A stretch of 64,000 nt of DNA, taken from assembly GCA_965215295.1 (NCBI GenBank), contig OZ244045.1, positions 868,001 through 932,000 of the forward strand, read 5' to 3'. The position numbers were made by a program, and so were the translations under genes. The notes under the pieces were generated by a model. It was not told the DNA's origin and ran no database searches. It was given only the letters and a program-made list of their open reading frames with translations. Source of the stretch: HK1 sp965215295 (GTDB lineage: Bacteria; Pseudomonadota; Gammaproteobacteria; HK1). Below are positions 1 through 10,729 of this stretch, piece by piece (the stretch's first letter is position 1; each line of letters begins with the position of its first letter).

Positions 1-4
1 CCCG

Positions 5-955
5 GTGGCGACTCCAACGCCCCGTCCCCTTGATTTGCTGGCCGCGCACGGCGTCTGGTCGCCGGTCCTCGTGCCGCTGCGCCCGGATCTCGGCATCGAT
101 CCGGAACGGTTCGTCGCCCACGCCCGCCGTCTGCTCGCGCAGGGCTGTCACGGACTCGCGCTGTTCGGGACCACGAGCGAAGCGAACTCGTTCTCGGTCG
201 CCGAACGCAAGGCCCTCGTCGAAGAAGTGGTCGGCGCCGGCATCCCGCCCGAGCGCCTGATGGTCGGCACCGGCTGCTGCGCCCTCACCGACAGCGTCGA
301 GCTCACCCGTCATGCGATGGACGTCGGCTGCCGCCGCGTGCTGATGCTGCCGCCGTTCTACTACAAGGGGATGAGCGACGAAGGGCTCTTCCGCAGCTTC
401 GCCGAGGTCGTCGAGCGGGTCGGCAACCCCGCCCTCGAAGTGTTCCTGTACCACTTTCCGAAGCTCTCCGGCGTGCCCGTCACCGAAGGGCTGATCGCGT
501 TGCTCGTCGACACGTTCCCGGAAGTCGTCGCGGGAGTGAAGGACAGCTCCGGCGACTGGTCGAACACCCGGATGATGCTCGACCGTTTCCCCGGCCTCGC
601 GATCTTCCCGGGCTCGGAGGTGTTCCTGCTCGACGGACTCCGCGCCGGCGCGGCCGGCTGCATCACCGCCACCTCGAACGTCAACGCGGCCGGCGCCCGG
701 GCCGTCTTCGACGCCTGGAACGACGGACACGAAGGCGCCGACGCGAAGCAGGAGGCCGCGACGGCGGTCCGCCGCGCCATCGACCGCCATCCGGGGATCC
801 CGGCCCAGAAGTACCTCATTGCCCGCTACCGGAACGACCCGGCGTGGCGCGCGGTCCGGCCGCCGATGGTTGCACTGGCCGACGATGCGGGACGGGATCT
901 GCGAGACGCACTCGCCGGCACGGAATTCGACGGCGCCCGTCTCGCCGATTCGTAG
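5..955 (+). CDS. Dihydrodipicolinate synthase (DapA) family aldolase/lyase
   Basis: A 316-residue TIM-barrel class I aldolase of the DapA/N-acetylneuraminate lyase family, which joins or splits pyruvate or related keto acids through a Schiff base. Visible family marks are GTTSE at residues 55-59, Tyr149 in LYHFPK, and the Schiff-base lysine K179 in GVKDSSGD. The length is normal for the family. The GTG at base 5 is the first start in the window; a start just upstream, outside the window, cannot be excluded. The gene is alone on its strand and converges on thiC, so context does not show whether it makes dihydrodipicolinate. The sequence reads more like the catabolic or unassigned DapA-like branch than the lysine enzyme. 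Confidence 0.85.
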   Translation: MATPTPRPLDLLAAHGVWSPVLVPLRPDLGIDPERFVAHARRLLAQGCHGLALFGTTSEANSFSVAERKALVEEVVGAGIPPERLMVGTGCCALTDSVELTRHAMDVGCRRVLMLPPFYYKGMSDEGLFRSFAEVVERVGNPALEVFLYHFPKLSGVPVTEGLIALLVDTFPEVVAGVKDSSGDWSNTRMMLDRFPGLAIFPGSEVFLLDGLRAGAAGCITATSNVNAAGARAVFDAWNDGHEGADAKQEAATAVRRAIDRHPGIPAQKYLIARYRNDPAWRAVRPPMVALADDAGRDLRDALAGTEFDGARLADS

Positions 956-1055
956 ATGCCCCGCAGGGCCGGTGCGAACCCGGCGGACCGGTGGTGGTGC
1001 AGCGCCTGGCGGTGCGCCTACCGGGCCGGGTGGTATCCGCCTCCGGCGGGCGGCG

Positions 1056-2936
<1,881 letters not shown>

Positions 2937-3031
2937 GGCGGGATCTCTCTCGAATGGGCAGGGAGGCGGGCGCGATCGGCGGTGCGCGTCGTGACCGGAG
3001 ACGGCACCGGGCCCTGCCTCGCGGCTTGAGG

Positions 3032-3060
3032 AAGCTATCCAATCGGTCGGACGTTTTCAA
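3032..3060 (-). promoter_or_regulatory. Candidate sigma-70 promoter for thiC
   Basis: Read on the minus strand there is TTGAAA (-35, 5 of 6 consensus) then a 17-base spacer then TAGCTT (-10, only 3 of 6), about 95 bases before the thiC ATG. The block is AT-richer than its surroundings. The weak -10 makes this a suggestion only. Confidence 0.3.
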
Positions 3061-3440
3061 GAAACACGGCCGCAAGTTGCCCCGGGCGGTTCGGTTCGCG
3101 GACACTGCCCCCATCACCCCGGCGGTCCGGGTCCCGGCGTGCCTCCCGGGGATCCGGACGGCGGTTCCGGGGCAATCGGCGGGGCAGGAAGCGGAAGACG
3201 CGCGTGAAGGACATGGCCGTCGCTTCCGACGCGAAGGCCCGTCCATGAATTGCCGGTCCGCAGGCCGGGAAACGCCGGACAGGCGCCGCCGGGCCTGGCG
3301 GGACCGGGTCCTGGGGACGGGTTCGAGCACGATGAAGGCGGCTGCGGGTGCGGTTCCCCGCGGCAAATCGACCCACGGCGGAACGCTCGTGGTATGCGAG
3401 AATTCGCACCCCTTCCATTCGTACACGCCCGGTGACGGAC

Positions 3441-3593
3441 ATGGCGCGGAACGGTCGGCGCACCGGTGGCCGGATCCTGGTGGACGCGCTGCGGGTCCAC
3501 GGCGCGGACACCGTGTTCCGCGTGCCGGGAGAGAGCCGTTCCACCGCCCGCGCGACCCTCGCCCGGCTCCGCGGCACGGCCGCCCGTTCCTGA
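3441..3593 (+). pseudogene. N-terminal remnant of a ThDP-dependent (acetolactate synthase-like) enzyme
   Basis: The ATG at 3441 opens a 50-residue frame whose first part, GRILVDALRVHGADTVFRVP followed by GES, is the typical start of the pyrimidine-binding domain of the acetolactate synthase/benzoylformate decarboxylase family (compare residues 5-30 of the complete enzyme encoded at 8620-10251). After GES the similarity stops, and the frame ends after 20 more residues. The catalytic glutamate and all later domains are missing, and the next gene (MFS carrier) starts 24 bases downstream. This is best explained as a deletion that removed over 90 percent of a gene. I see no continuation in any frame. 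Confidence 0.65.
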
Positions 3594-3616
3594 ATCCGAC
3601 GGGGTACCGGTCCATC

Positions 3617-4885
3617 ATGTTCGCCGCGATCGCAAGCGCCTGGGCCCTCCTCCTCGGCATCGCCCTCATCATGCTCGGCAACGGCCTGCAGAACACGCTG
3701 CTCGGGGTGCGGGCCACCCTGGAGGGGTTCGGCACCGGCATCATCGGGCTGGTGATGACCGGCTACTTCGTCGGCTTCCTCTCCGGGTCCGTGATCGTGC
3801 CGCGCCTGCTGGCCGGCGTCGGCCACATTCGCGTCTTCGCCGCACTCGCCTCGCTCGCATCGGGAGCCGCCCTGCTGCACACGGTGTTCGTGACGCCGCT
3901 GTCCTGGTTCATGATCCGGGTGGTCACCGGATTCTGCTTCGCCGGCCTCTACGTGGTGGCGGAGAGCTGGATCAACGACGCGGCGACGAACAAGACCCGC
4001 GGCCAGTTGCTCTCGGTGTACATGATCATGGTGATGGGAGGCATGGGCAGCGGCCAGCTCCTCATGAACCTGTACGACCCGCTCGGCTTCGAGCTGTTCG
4101 TGCTGGTCTCGGTCCTCGTCTCCTTCGCCCTGATCCCGATCACCCTGAGCGTGGGACGCGCGCCGGTGTTCGAGGCGCCGGAACCCATCGGAGTCCGGGC
4201 CCTGTTCCGGGCGTCTCCGCTGGGCGTGGCCGGCGCCTTCCTGATCGGGATCGCGCACGGCGCCCTGTTCGCGATGGGTCCGGTGTACGGGGTCGAGACC
4301 GGGCTCGCCGTCGACCGGCTGTCCCTGTTCATCGCGATGGTCCTGTTCGGAGGGCTGGTGCTGCAGTGGCCGATCGGCTGGCTGTCCGACCGGTTCGATC
4401 GGCGCAAGGTCATCGTGGCGCTGGCGTGGACCGCGACCGGCGCCGCGTTCGTCGCCGGCGCGGGCGGAATCGACTCGTACGCGGTGCTCATCGCCTCGAC
4501 CGCCCTGATCGGCGGCACCTCGATGCCCCTGTACGCGCTGAGCGGTGCGCATACCAACGACCATCTCACCCCGCGGCAGATCGTCGCCGCGAGCGCCACC
4601 CTGGTCCTCGTCGGGGGGATCGGACTCACGATGGGTCCCCTGCTCGCCGCCTCCCTGATGCGCCTCGCCGGCCCGCCCGGCCTGTTCTGGCTGCTCGCCA
4701 TCGTCCACGGCTGCATCGGCGCGTACGGCCTGTACCGGATGGTGCGTCGCGATCCGGTGCCGCTCGACGAGCAGAGGAGCTACCAGCCGGTGAGCCTGCG
4801 CACGTCGCCGATCGTCCAGGCCCTGGCGAGTCGCGAAGTGCGCGACTCCCGGGACCGCGACCTGGCGCGGTGGAGCGGATGGTGA
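3617..4885 (+). CDS. Major facilitator superfamily transporter (YcaD-like)
   Basis: A polytopic inner-membrane carrier of about 422 residues with the 12-helix MFS layout. The cytoplasmic loop signature between helices 8 and 9, GWLSDRFDRRKV, and the WINDAATNKTRGQLLS stretch after helix 4 match the YcaD/MFS_1 group of proton-linked carriers. The open frame extends far upstream without MFS similarity. The ATG at 3617 is chosen because helix 1 (AIASAWALLLGIALIMLG) begins directly after it. The substrate cannot be told. It lies between a dead ThDP-enzyme stub and metY, with 208 bases of unassigned sequence on the metY side. Confidence 0.85.
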   Translation: MFAAIASAWALLLGIALIMLGNGLQNTLLGVRATLEGFGTGIIGLVMTGYFVGFLSGSVIVPRLLAGVGHIRVFAALASLASGAALLHTVFVTPLSWFMIRVVTGFCFAGLYVVAESWINDAATNKTRGQLLSVYMIMVMGGMGSGQLLMNLYDPLGFELFVLVSVLVSFALIPITLSVGRAPVFEAPEPIGVRALFRASPLGVAGAFLIGIAHGALFAMGPVYGVETGLAVDRLSLFIAMVLFGGLVLQWPIGWLSDRFDRRKVIVALAWTATGAAFVAGAGGIDSYAVLIASTALIGGTSMPLYALSGAHTNDHLTPRQIVAASATLVLVGGIGLTMGPLLAASLMRLAGPPGLFWLLAIVHGCIGAYGLYRMVRRDPVPLDEQRSYQPVSLRTSPIVQALASREVRDSRDRDLARWSGW

Positions 4886-5093
4886 GGCGCGCGCCGGGTG
4901 ACACCACCGCCGTTCCCGCGGACAATGCGCCGCGCTCCCCCGGCCCGCGGAGCGCCGGCCCGCGGCCGCGAACGCCCCGCGCACCCGGGCGGCCCGATCC
5001 GGTATCCCACCCATCGAGGGCCGGGGTCCGAACTGCCCGGAATCCGTTTCGGCCGGCGAGCCCCGACACTCGATCCACTCGACGAGGCCACCC

Positions 5094-6425
5094 ATGAGCG
5101 GACCCCGATACATCAACTTCGACACCCTGAGCCTGCACGCCGGGCAGCATCCCGACCCGGCCACCGGCGCCCGCGCGACCCCGATCTACCAGACCACGTC
5201 CTACGTCTTCCGCGACTCCGATCACGCCGCGGCGCTGTTCAACGCCGAGCGGCCCGGCCACGTCTACTCGCGCATCACCAATCCCACCACCGCGGTGCTC
5301 GAGGAGCGGGTCGCGGCGCTCGAAGGCGGAGTCGGGGCCATCGCCACCGCGAGTGGGCAGGCCGCGATGCACCTCGCGATCGCCACCATCGTGGGGGCGG
5401 GCGAGCACGTCGTCGCTTCGTCCGCGCTCTACGGCGGCTCGCACAACCTGCTCTCCTACACCCTGCCCCGCTTCGGCATCGAGACGACGTTCGTCGACCC
5501 GCGCAGCCCCGCCGCGTTTCGCGCCGCCATCCGCCCCGAGACCCGGCTGGTGTTCGGCGAGACCCTCGGCAATCCCGGCCTCGACGTCCTCGACATCCCG
5601 GCCGTCGCCGAGGTCGCGCACGCTGCGGGCCTGCCGCTCCTCCTCGACTCGACGTTCACCACGCCGTACCTGCTGCGTCCGTTCGATCACGGCGCGGACC
5701 TCGTCATGCACTCGGCGACGAAGTTCCTCGGGGGCCACGGCGTGGCGATCGGCGGGGTGCTGGTCGACGGCGGCACCTTCGACTGGGACGCCTCGGGCCG
5801 GTTTCCGACCCTGACCGAGCCCTACGCCGGCTTCCACGACATGGTGTTCACCGAAGAGTACGGCCCCGCCGCATTCATCATGCGCGCTCGCAAGGAAGGC
5901 GCCCGGGACTTCGGCGCGTGCATGAGCCCCACCACCGCGTTCCACATCCTGCAGGGGGTGGAGACGCTCTCGCTGCGCATGGAGCGGCACGTCTCGAACA
6001 CCCGCAAGGTGGTCGAATACCTGAACGGCCACGACGCGGTCGCGAGCGTCGTCCATCCCGGGCTCCCGGATCACCCCGACCACGAACTCGCGAAGAAGCT
6101 GCTGCCGCGCGGCTGCGGGGCGGTGTTCAGCTTCGAGCTCGAAGGCGGACGCGAAGCGGGCCGGAAGTTCATCGAGTCGCTGCGCATCTTCTCCCACCTC
6201 GCCAACGTCGGTGACGCGAAGTCCCTCGTCATCCATCCCGCGAGCACCACGCACCACCGCATGGACAACGAGGCGCTCGCCCGCGCCGGGATCTCGGGGG
6301 GGACGGTCCGGCTCTCCATCGGACTGGAGGACGTCGACGATCTGCTCGACGACCTGGGACGCGCACTCCACGTCTCGCAGCGCGCGGCGCGGTCCGGGGC
6401 CGGCGCGCGGAGGGCGGCGTCATGA
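5094..6425 (+). CDS. metY: O-acetylhomoserine sulfhydrylase (MetY-type)
   Basis: A PLP enzyme of the Cys/Met metabolism family that makes homocysteine from O-acetyl-L-homoserine and sulfide. The 443-residue length fits the MetY subgroup, longer than MetB/MetC/MetZ at about 390. Visible are the N-terminal FDTLSLHAGQHPDPATGARA signature, the PLP phosphate loop around ASGQAAMHLA, and the Schiff-base lysine in HSATKFLGGHG (near residue 211). The ATG at 5094 sits just before the conserved LHAG block. Its stop overlaps the start of the hydrolase gene (ATGA), so the two are probably translated together. No SAM or other riboswitch is evident upstream. Confidence 0.93.
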   Translation: MSGPRYINFDTLSLHAGQHPDPATGARATPIYQTTSYVFRDSDHAAALFNAERPGHVYSRITNPTTAVLEERVAALEGGVGAIATASGQAAMHLAIATIVGAGEHVVASSALYGGSHNLLSYTLPRFGIETTFVDPRSPAAFRAAIRPETRLVFGETLGNPGLDVLDIPAVAEVAHAAGLPLLLDSTFTTPYLLRPFDHGADLVMHSATKFLGGHGVAIGGVLVDGGTFDWDASGRFPTLTEPYAGFHDMVFTEEYGPAAFIMRARKEGARDFGACMSPTTAFHILQGVETLSLRMERHVSNTRKVVEYLNGHDAVASVVHPGLPDHPDHELAKKLLPRGCGAVFSFELEGGREAGRKFIESLRIFSHLANVGDAKSLVIHPASTTHHRMDNEALARAGISGGTVRLSIGLEDVDDLLDDLGRALHVSQRAARSGAGARRAAS

Positions 6426-7225
6426 GGTTCGAAGTCGACGGCCTCGCAAGCTACGCCTACACCGGTTCGCGCCCGCTCGTCGCGGGACGGCCCGCAGTGG
6501 TGTTCATCCACGGCGGCGGGCTCGAGCACAGCGTCTGGATCAACCAGAGCCGGTACTTCGCGCACCACGGGTTCAACGCCGCCGCCCTCGACCTTCCGGG
6601 CCACGGCCGCTCGGAGGGCGATCCCCTCGCCACCATCACCGAGATGGCGCACTGGGTGATGCGCGCGGCCGATGCGCTCGGCTTCGAACGCGTCTGCGTC
6701 GCGGGCCACAGCATGGGCTCGCTCGTCGCGCTCGAAGCCGCCGGCCTCCATCCCGATCGCGTGGACGCCGCGGCGCTCGTCGGCTGCGCGGTGCCGATGG
6801 TGGTCACCGACGCGTTGCTCGGCGCCGCCAGGGCGGACGATCACGCCGCCTTCGACATGATCACCCTGTGGGGGCACCGCATGGGCGCGCAGCTCGGCGG
6901 CAATCCGGCTCCCGGCATGTGGATGACCGGCGGCGGAGTACGGCTCCTCGAACGCAGCCGCCCGGGGGTGCTCCACAACGATCTGAACGCCTGCAACGAG
7001 TACCGCCACGGGCTGGACACCGCGGCGAAGACCACCTGCCCGGTGCACCTGATCGTCGGTGGCGAGGACGTCATGGCCCCCCCGCGGGCGACGCGGGACC
7101 TGGTCGCGGCCCTGCCGGTGGTGCGCGTGGTCGAGCTCGCCGACTGCGGGCACATGCTGATGGCGGAGCAGCCCGACGCGGTGCGCGACGCGCTGATTGC
7201 CGCCTTTCCGGCCCCGGACCGCTGA
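6422..7225 (+). CDS. Alpha/beta-hydrolase fold protein coupled to metY
   Basis: A 267-residue soluble alpha/beta hydrolase. The oxyanion-side HGGG motif is near residue 36, the nucleophile elbow is AGHSMGS, and the acid/histidine end is in VGGEDVMAPP and DCGHMLMAEQ, so the Ser-Asp-His triad looks complete. The ATG overlaps the metY stop by four bases. It is not a homoserine acetyltransferase: the length and the elbow GHSMGS rather than GGSMGG argue against MetX. The substrate is unknown; coupling suggests a role near sulfur amino acid or ester metabolism, but that is inference. Confidence 0.8.
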   Translation: MRFEVDGLASYAYTGSRPLVAGRPAVVFIHGGGLEHSVWINQSRYFAHHGFNAAALDLPGHGRSEGDPLATITEMAHWVMRAADALGFERVCVAGHSMGSLVALEAAGLHPDRVDAAALVGCAVPMVVTDALLGAARADDHAAFDMITLWGHRMGAQLGGNPAPGMWMTGGGVRLLERSRPGVLHNDLNACNEYRHGLDTAAKTTCPVHLIVGGEDVMAPPRATRDLVAALPVVRVVELADCGHMLMAEQPDAVRDALIAAFPAPDR

Positions 7226-7348
7226 GCCGGCGTTCGTCCCGCCGCTGTACAGTCCCGGGGCATCGATCTAAAGTCCGCCGCCTTCCGGCGCCGGGCCCCT
7301 CTCGCGATCGCGCCGAGCCATCCCTCGACACACCCCGAACCGGCAACC

Positions 7349-8572
7349 ATGCGTGACTCGAACCCGATGCGCGGCCGCAACTTCCTGATGACCCCGGGGC
7401 CGACCAACATCCCCGATCGCGTGCTCGCCGCGATGAACCGTCCCGCCGTCGACCTCGTCGACGCCGATTTCGTAGCCCTCACCGAATCGTGCTTCGACGA
7501 CCTCGCGAAGGTGTTCAGGACCGACGGCCACGTCTTCCTCTACGCCTCCAACGGACATGGCGCGTGGGAGGCGGCGCTCGCGAACCTGATCGGCGAGGGC
7601 GACCTCGTGCTGGCCCCGTCCACCGGCATGTTCTCCCGGGCCTGGGGCGAGCTCGCGAGCGATCTCGGCGCCGCGGTCGAGGAGATCGAGGGCGACTGGC
7701 GCAGCGCGTTCGACCCCGGCCGCATCGAGGACCGGTTGCGCGCGGACCGGGAACACCGCATCAAGGCGGTGCTCGCGGTGCAGACCGACACCGCGACCTC
7801 GGTCACGAGCGACCTCGCGGCGGTACGCCGCGCCCTCGACGCCTGCCGCCACCCCGCCCTGCTGATGGCCGACGTCGTCGCGTCGCTCGGCACCGTCGAT
7901 TTCCGGATGGACGACTGGGGCGTGGACGTGGCGGTGGCGGGGTCGCAGAAGGGGCTGATGACACCGCCCGGACTCGCGTTTACCGCGGTGGGCGCGCGCG
8001 CGTTCGAGCGCAGCCGCACCACGGGGATCCGCCGCGGATACTGGGACTGGGCGCGCCGCGTGGACCACGAGGAGTTCTACATGAAGTTCTTCGGGACCCC
8101 GCCCGAACACCTCGTCTGGGGGCTGCGCGAGGCCCTCGACATGCTGTTCGAGGAAGGACTCGAGACCGCGTTCGCGCGCCACCGCCGCCTGGCGGATGCG
8201 GTGCATGCCGCGGTCGAGGTATGGGGACAGGCCGGCGCGCTGGAGCTCAACTGCGTCAATCCGGCCGAGCGCGCCACCTCGGTCACCACCGTCCGGACCG
8301 CGAGCGGAGTCGACGCGAACCGGCTCCGCGTCATCGCCCGGGACGAGTTCGACGTCTCCCTCGGCTACGGTCTCGGGCCGCTCGACGGCAAGGCGTTTCG
8401 CATCGGGCACATGGGCTGGATCAACGAACCCATGATCCTCGGGGCCCTGGGCGCGGTGGAGATGGCGATGCAGGCCGGTGGCGTACCGTACCGCAAGGGC
8501 GGTGTCACCGCGGCGGTGGACACGCTGGTCGCGGCCCGGTTTCCGCCGGCGAGCCGCGCCGACGCGGCCTGA
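7349..8572 (+). CDS. Serine-glyoxylate / alanine-glyoxylate aminotransferase family protein
   Basis: A class V PLP aminotransferase of 407 residues. The N-terminal GRNFLMTPGPTNIPDRVL block, the YASNGHGAWEAAL segment and the PLP lysine in AGSQKGLMTPPG match the serine-glyoxylate/alanine-glyoxylate group, which moves the amino group of serine or alanine to glyoxylate to give glycine. This enzyme works in the methylotrophic serine cycle and in photorespiration-like C2 recycling. The gene is followed after 47 bases by a ThDP enzyme on the same strand, consistent with a shared C2/C3 keto acid pathway. Which amino donor it prefers cannot be read from the sequence. Confidence 0.88.
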   Translation: MRDSNPMRGRNFLMTPGPTNIPDRVLAAMNRPAVDLVDADFVALTESCFDDLAKVFRTDGHVFLYASNGHGAWEAALANLIGEGDLVLAPSTGMFSRAWGELASDLGAAVEEIEGDWRSAFDPGRIEDRLRADREHRIKAVLAVQTDTATSVTSDLAAVRRALDACRHPALLMADVVASLGTVDFRMDDWGVDVAVAGSQKGLMTPPGLAFTAVGARAFERSRTTGIRRGYWDWARRVDHEEFYMKFFGTPPEHLVWGLREALDMLFEEGLETAFARHRRLADAVHAAVEVWGQAGALELNCVNPAERATSVTTVRTASGVDANRLRVIARDEFDVSLGYGLGPLDGKAFRIGHMGWINEPMILGALGAVEMAMQAGGVPYRKGGVTAAVDTLVAARFPPASRADAA

Positions 8573-8619
8573 ACACGAGCCGGGAAGCCCGGCCCCGATC
8601 GCCGCTTCGGGAGAACGGG

Positions 8620-10251
8620 ATGAAGACGATGACCACCGCCCGGACCATCGTGCGCTCGCTCGTCGCGAATGGCGTCGACACCGTGTTCGGACTTCCCGGC
8701 ATCCAGCTCGATGCGCTGTTCAACGCGCTGCACGACGAGCGCGACCGCATCCGCGTCGTCCACCCCCGCCACGAGCAGGCCGCCGCCTACATGGCGCTCG
8801 GCCATGCGCAGGCGAGCGCGAAGACCGGTGTCTACGTCGTCGTGCCCGGACCGGGGATCCTGAACACCACCGCCGCCCTCGCCACCGCGTACGGCGTCTG
8901 CGCGCCGGTGCTCGCGATCACCGGGCAGCTCCCCGCCCACGCCATCGGCCAGGGCTACGGACTGCTGCACGAGATCCCCGACCAGCTCTCCCTCCTGCGC
9001 GGACTCACCAAGTGGGTCGGGCACATCCGGCACCCGACGCAGGCGCCGGAGTCGATGCGCACCGCGTTCCACCAGCTCCGATCCGGGGTGCCTCGCCCGG
9101 TCGCGGTCGAATCGCCCATGGACGTCCTCGGACTCGCGGCGGACGTCGGCGGCATCGAAGCGGCGCCCGGCGCGGCGCCGGTCGCCCCCGACGCCGGCGC
9201 CATCGAGGAGGCGGCGAAGCTCCTGGGCGCGGCCGGGCACCCGGTGATCGTCGTCGGTGGCGGCGCCCTGCACGGCGGCGAAGCGTTGCGCGAGGTAGCG
9301 GAGATCCTGCAGGCGCCGGTCATCGCCCACCGGATGGGACGCGGCATCCTCGACGACCGCCATCCCCTCTCGGTGACCCAGCCGGCCGGCGCGAAGCTGT
9401 GGAAGCGGGCCGATGCGGTGCTCGCGGTCGGCACGCGCTACCGCCACTACCGGACCGACTGGGGCGCGGCCGGGCTCGCGACGGTGCGCATCGACGCCGA
9501 TCCGTCGCAGATGCACCGCCTGGGGACCCCGGCCGTCCCGATCGTCGCCGATGCGAGGCTTGCGCTCCAGGCGCTCGCGGACGCGCTCGGACGTTCCGGC
9601 GGCCGGCGCGCCTCGCGTACCGCGGAGATGGAAGCGCTCAAGGCCGCGGCGCGCGCGGAGATGCTGGCCGGCGCGGGCGCGCAGATCGCGTTCCTCGACG
9701 CCCTGCGCTCCGCCCTCCCCGAGGACGGCATCTTCGTCGACGAAATGACGCAGATGGGCTACGTCGCCGCGTCCGCCTTTCCCGTCCATGCCCCGCGCAC
9801 GTTCATCTCCTCGGGGTACCAAGGCACGCTCGGGGCCGGCTTCCCGACCGCGCTCGGTGCGCAGGCGGCCTGCCCGGATCGCGCGGTCCTGTCCATCAAC
9901 GGCGACGGCGGCTTCCTGTTCAACGCGCAGGAGCTCTCCACCGCGGTGCAGCAGGGTCTCGGGGTGGTCGCGGTGGTGTTCGAGGACGGCGCGTACGGCA
10001 ACGTCAAGCGCATGCAGGAGGACCTGTACGGCGGGCGGGTCATCGCGTCCGAGCTGCACAACCCGGATTTCGTCAGGCTCGCCGAGAGCTTCGGGGCGGT
10101 CGGAGTGCGAGCGGACACGCCCGATGCGCTGCGCGACGCCGTCGCCGCCGCGTGGGGGCGACGGGTCCCGACCGTCGTCAATGTGCGGGTCGGACGATTC
10201 CCGGATCCCTTCGACGCGGTGCTGCCGACGAAGGCGGTGCGGCCGGGGTGA
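8620..10251 (+). CDS. ThDP-dependent enzyme of the acetolactate synthase-like family
   Basis: A 543-residue enzyme with the three-domain layout of the family: an N-terminal pyrimidine-binding domain with the catalytic glutamate in HPRHEQAAAYMALGHAQ, a central FAD/NAD-like domain from about residue 195, and a C-terminal PP domain with GDGGFLFNAQEL followed by YGN (the GDG...N Mg/ThDP motif). The ATG at 8620 follows a GGGAGA site. The open frame runs far upstream but without family similarity. Its neighbour is a glyoxylate-using aminotransferase, so a carboligase or decarboxylase acting on glyoxylate or another short keto acid is possible. It is neither a clear IlvB nor a clear Xsc. The stop codon lies inside a tandem repeat. 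Confidence 0.85.
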   Translation: MKTMTTARTIVRSLVANGVDTVFGLPGIQLDALFNALHDERDRIRVVHPRHEQAAAYMALGHAQASAKTGVYVVVPGPGILNTTAALATAYGVCAPVLAITGQLPAHAIGQGYGLLHEIPDQLSLLRGLTKWVGHIRHPTQAPESMRTAFHQLRSGVPRPVAVESPMDVLGLAADVGGIEAAPGAAPVAPDAGAIEEAAKLLGAAGHPVIVVGGGALHGGEALREVAEILQAPVIAHRMGRGILDDRHPLSVTQPAGAKLWKRADAVLAVGTRYRHYRTDWGAAGLATVRIDADPSQMHRLGTPAVPIVADARLALQALADALGRSGGRRASRTAEMEALKAAARAEMLAGAGAQIAFLDALRSALPEDGIFVDEMTQMGYVAASAFPVHAPRTFISSGYQGTLGAGFPTALGAQAACPDRAVLSINGDGGFLFNAQELSTAVQQGLGVVAVVFEDGAYGNVKRMQEDLYGGRVIASELHNPDFVRLAESFGAVGVRADTPDALRDAVAAAWGRRVPTVVNVRVGRFPDPFDAVLPTKAVRPG

Positions 10252-10330
10252 GGGACGGGAGGCGTTCGGCGGCCGGGGTGAGGGACGGGAGGCGTTCGGC
10301 GGCCGGGGTGAGGGACGGGAGACGTTCGGC
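10241..10330. repeat. Three 30-bp tandem repeats overlapping the end of the ThDP-enzyme gene
   Basis: Units at 10241-10270, 10271-10300 and 10301-10330 are identical except for one base (ggcg to gacg in the third). A fourth, partial unit begins at 10331. The TGA of the upstream gene is at 10249-10251, inside the first unit, so the array has taken over the last codons of the gene. Confidence 0.95.
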
Positions 10331-10544
10331 GGCCGGGGCGTCGGCGAACGGGTCCGGCCCGCCGGGACTCCAGCTCCGGGCCGCAGGCCCCGGAGGACCC
10401 GCGCGCGTTTCGACGGGCAACCGCCGAGTTGAGGGACGGGAGGCGTTCGGCGGACGGGCGTCGGCGAACGGGTCCGGCCCGCCGGGATTCCAGCTCCAGG
10501 CCGCGGCCCCCGGAGGACCCGTGCGCGTTTCGACGGGCAACCGC
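10310..10544. repeat. Two ~115-bp direct repeats nested with the 30-bp array
   Basis: Bases 10310-10424 and 10431-10544 are near-identical: both contain the 30-bp unit followed by the block from cgtcggcgaacgggtc to cgacgggcaaccgc, with a handful of substitutions and one or two single-base indels. No gene is supported between 10252 and 10638; apart from these repeats I see nothing coding there. Confidence 0.9.
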
Positions 10545-10638
10545 GGCGGGACCGCGCACTCGGTGGTTCGATTGATCGACGCCGCGCAGGGGATTGCCGG
10601 CGTGAACGGGGCGTCCGCGATGGACAGCCGGGTCCGTT

Positions 10639-10729
10639 TGGCGGAGAGGGAGGGATTCGAACCCTCGATGGGCTATCAACCCATACTCCCTTAGCAGGGG
10701 AGCGCCTTCAGCCGCTCGGCCACCTCTCC
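10639..10729 (-). tRNA. tRNA-Ser (anticodon GCU)
   Basis: On the minus strand the sequence begins GGAGAGGTGGCCGAGCGG and ends GGGTTCGAATCCCTCC, then CTCTCC, discriminator G and an encoded CCA. The 7-bp acceptor stem GGAGAGG/CCTCTCC is perfect. The anticodon loop reads CTGCTAA, giving GCU, which decodes AGC and AGU. There is a long class II variable arm, as expected for serine. It lies downstream of csrA on the same strand, the classic gammaproteobacterial position. Confidence 0.97.

Noticed and set aside
2937..3100. Thiamine pyrophosphate riboswitch upstream of thiC
   Set aside because: Looked for on the minus strand; the conserved CUGAGA and ACCUGAU-type elements are not there.
3035..5164. 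Minus-strand 709-codon frame opposite the MFS gene
   Set aside because: Charged low-complexity shadow (EQDHRDEQG-like runs); the plus-strand MFS protein has clear helices and motifs.
6422..7225. MetX homoserine O-acetyltransferase next to metY
   Set aside because: Too short and the nucleophile elbow is GHSMGS; MetX proteins are about 370 residues with a GGSMGG elbow.
8620..10251. Assignment of the ThDP enzyme as sulfoacetaldehyde acetyltransferase (Xsc)
   Set aside because: The N-terminal region and length (543) do not look like Xsc, and it neighbours a glyoxylate aminotransferase rather than pta. Left as an unassigned family member.
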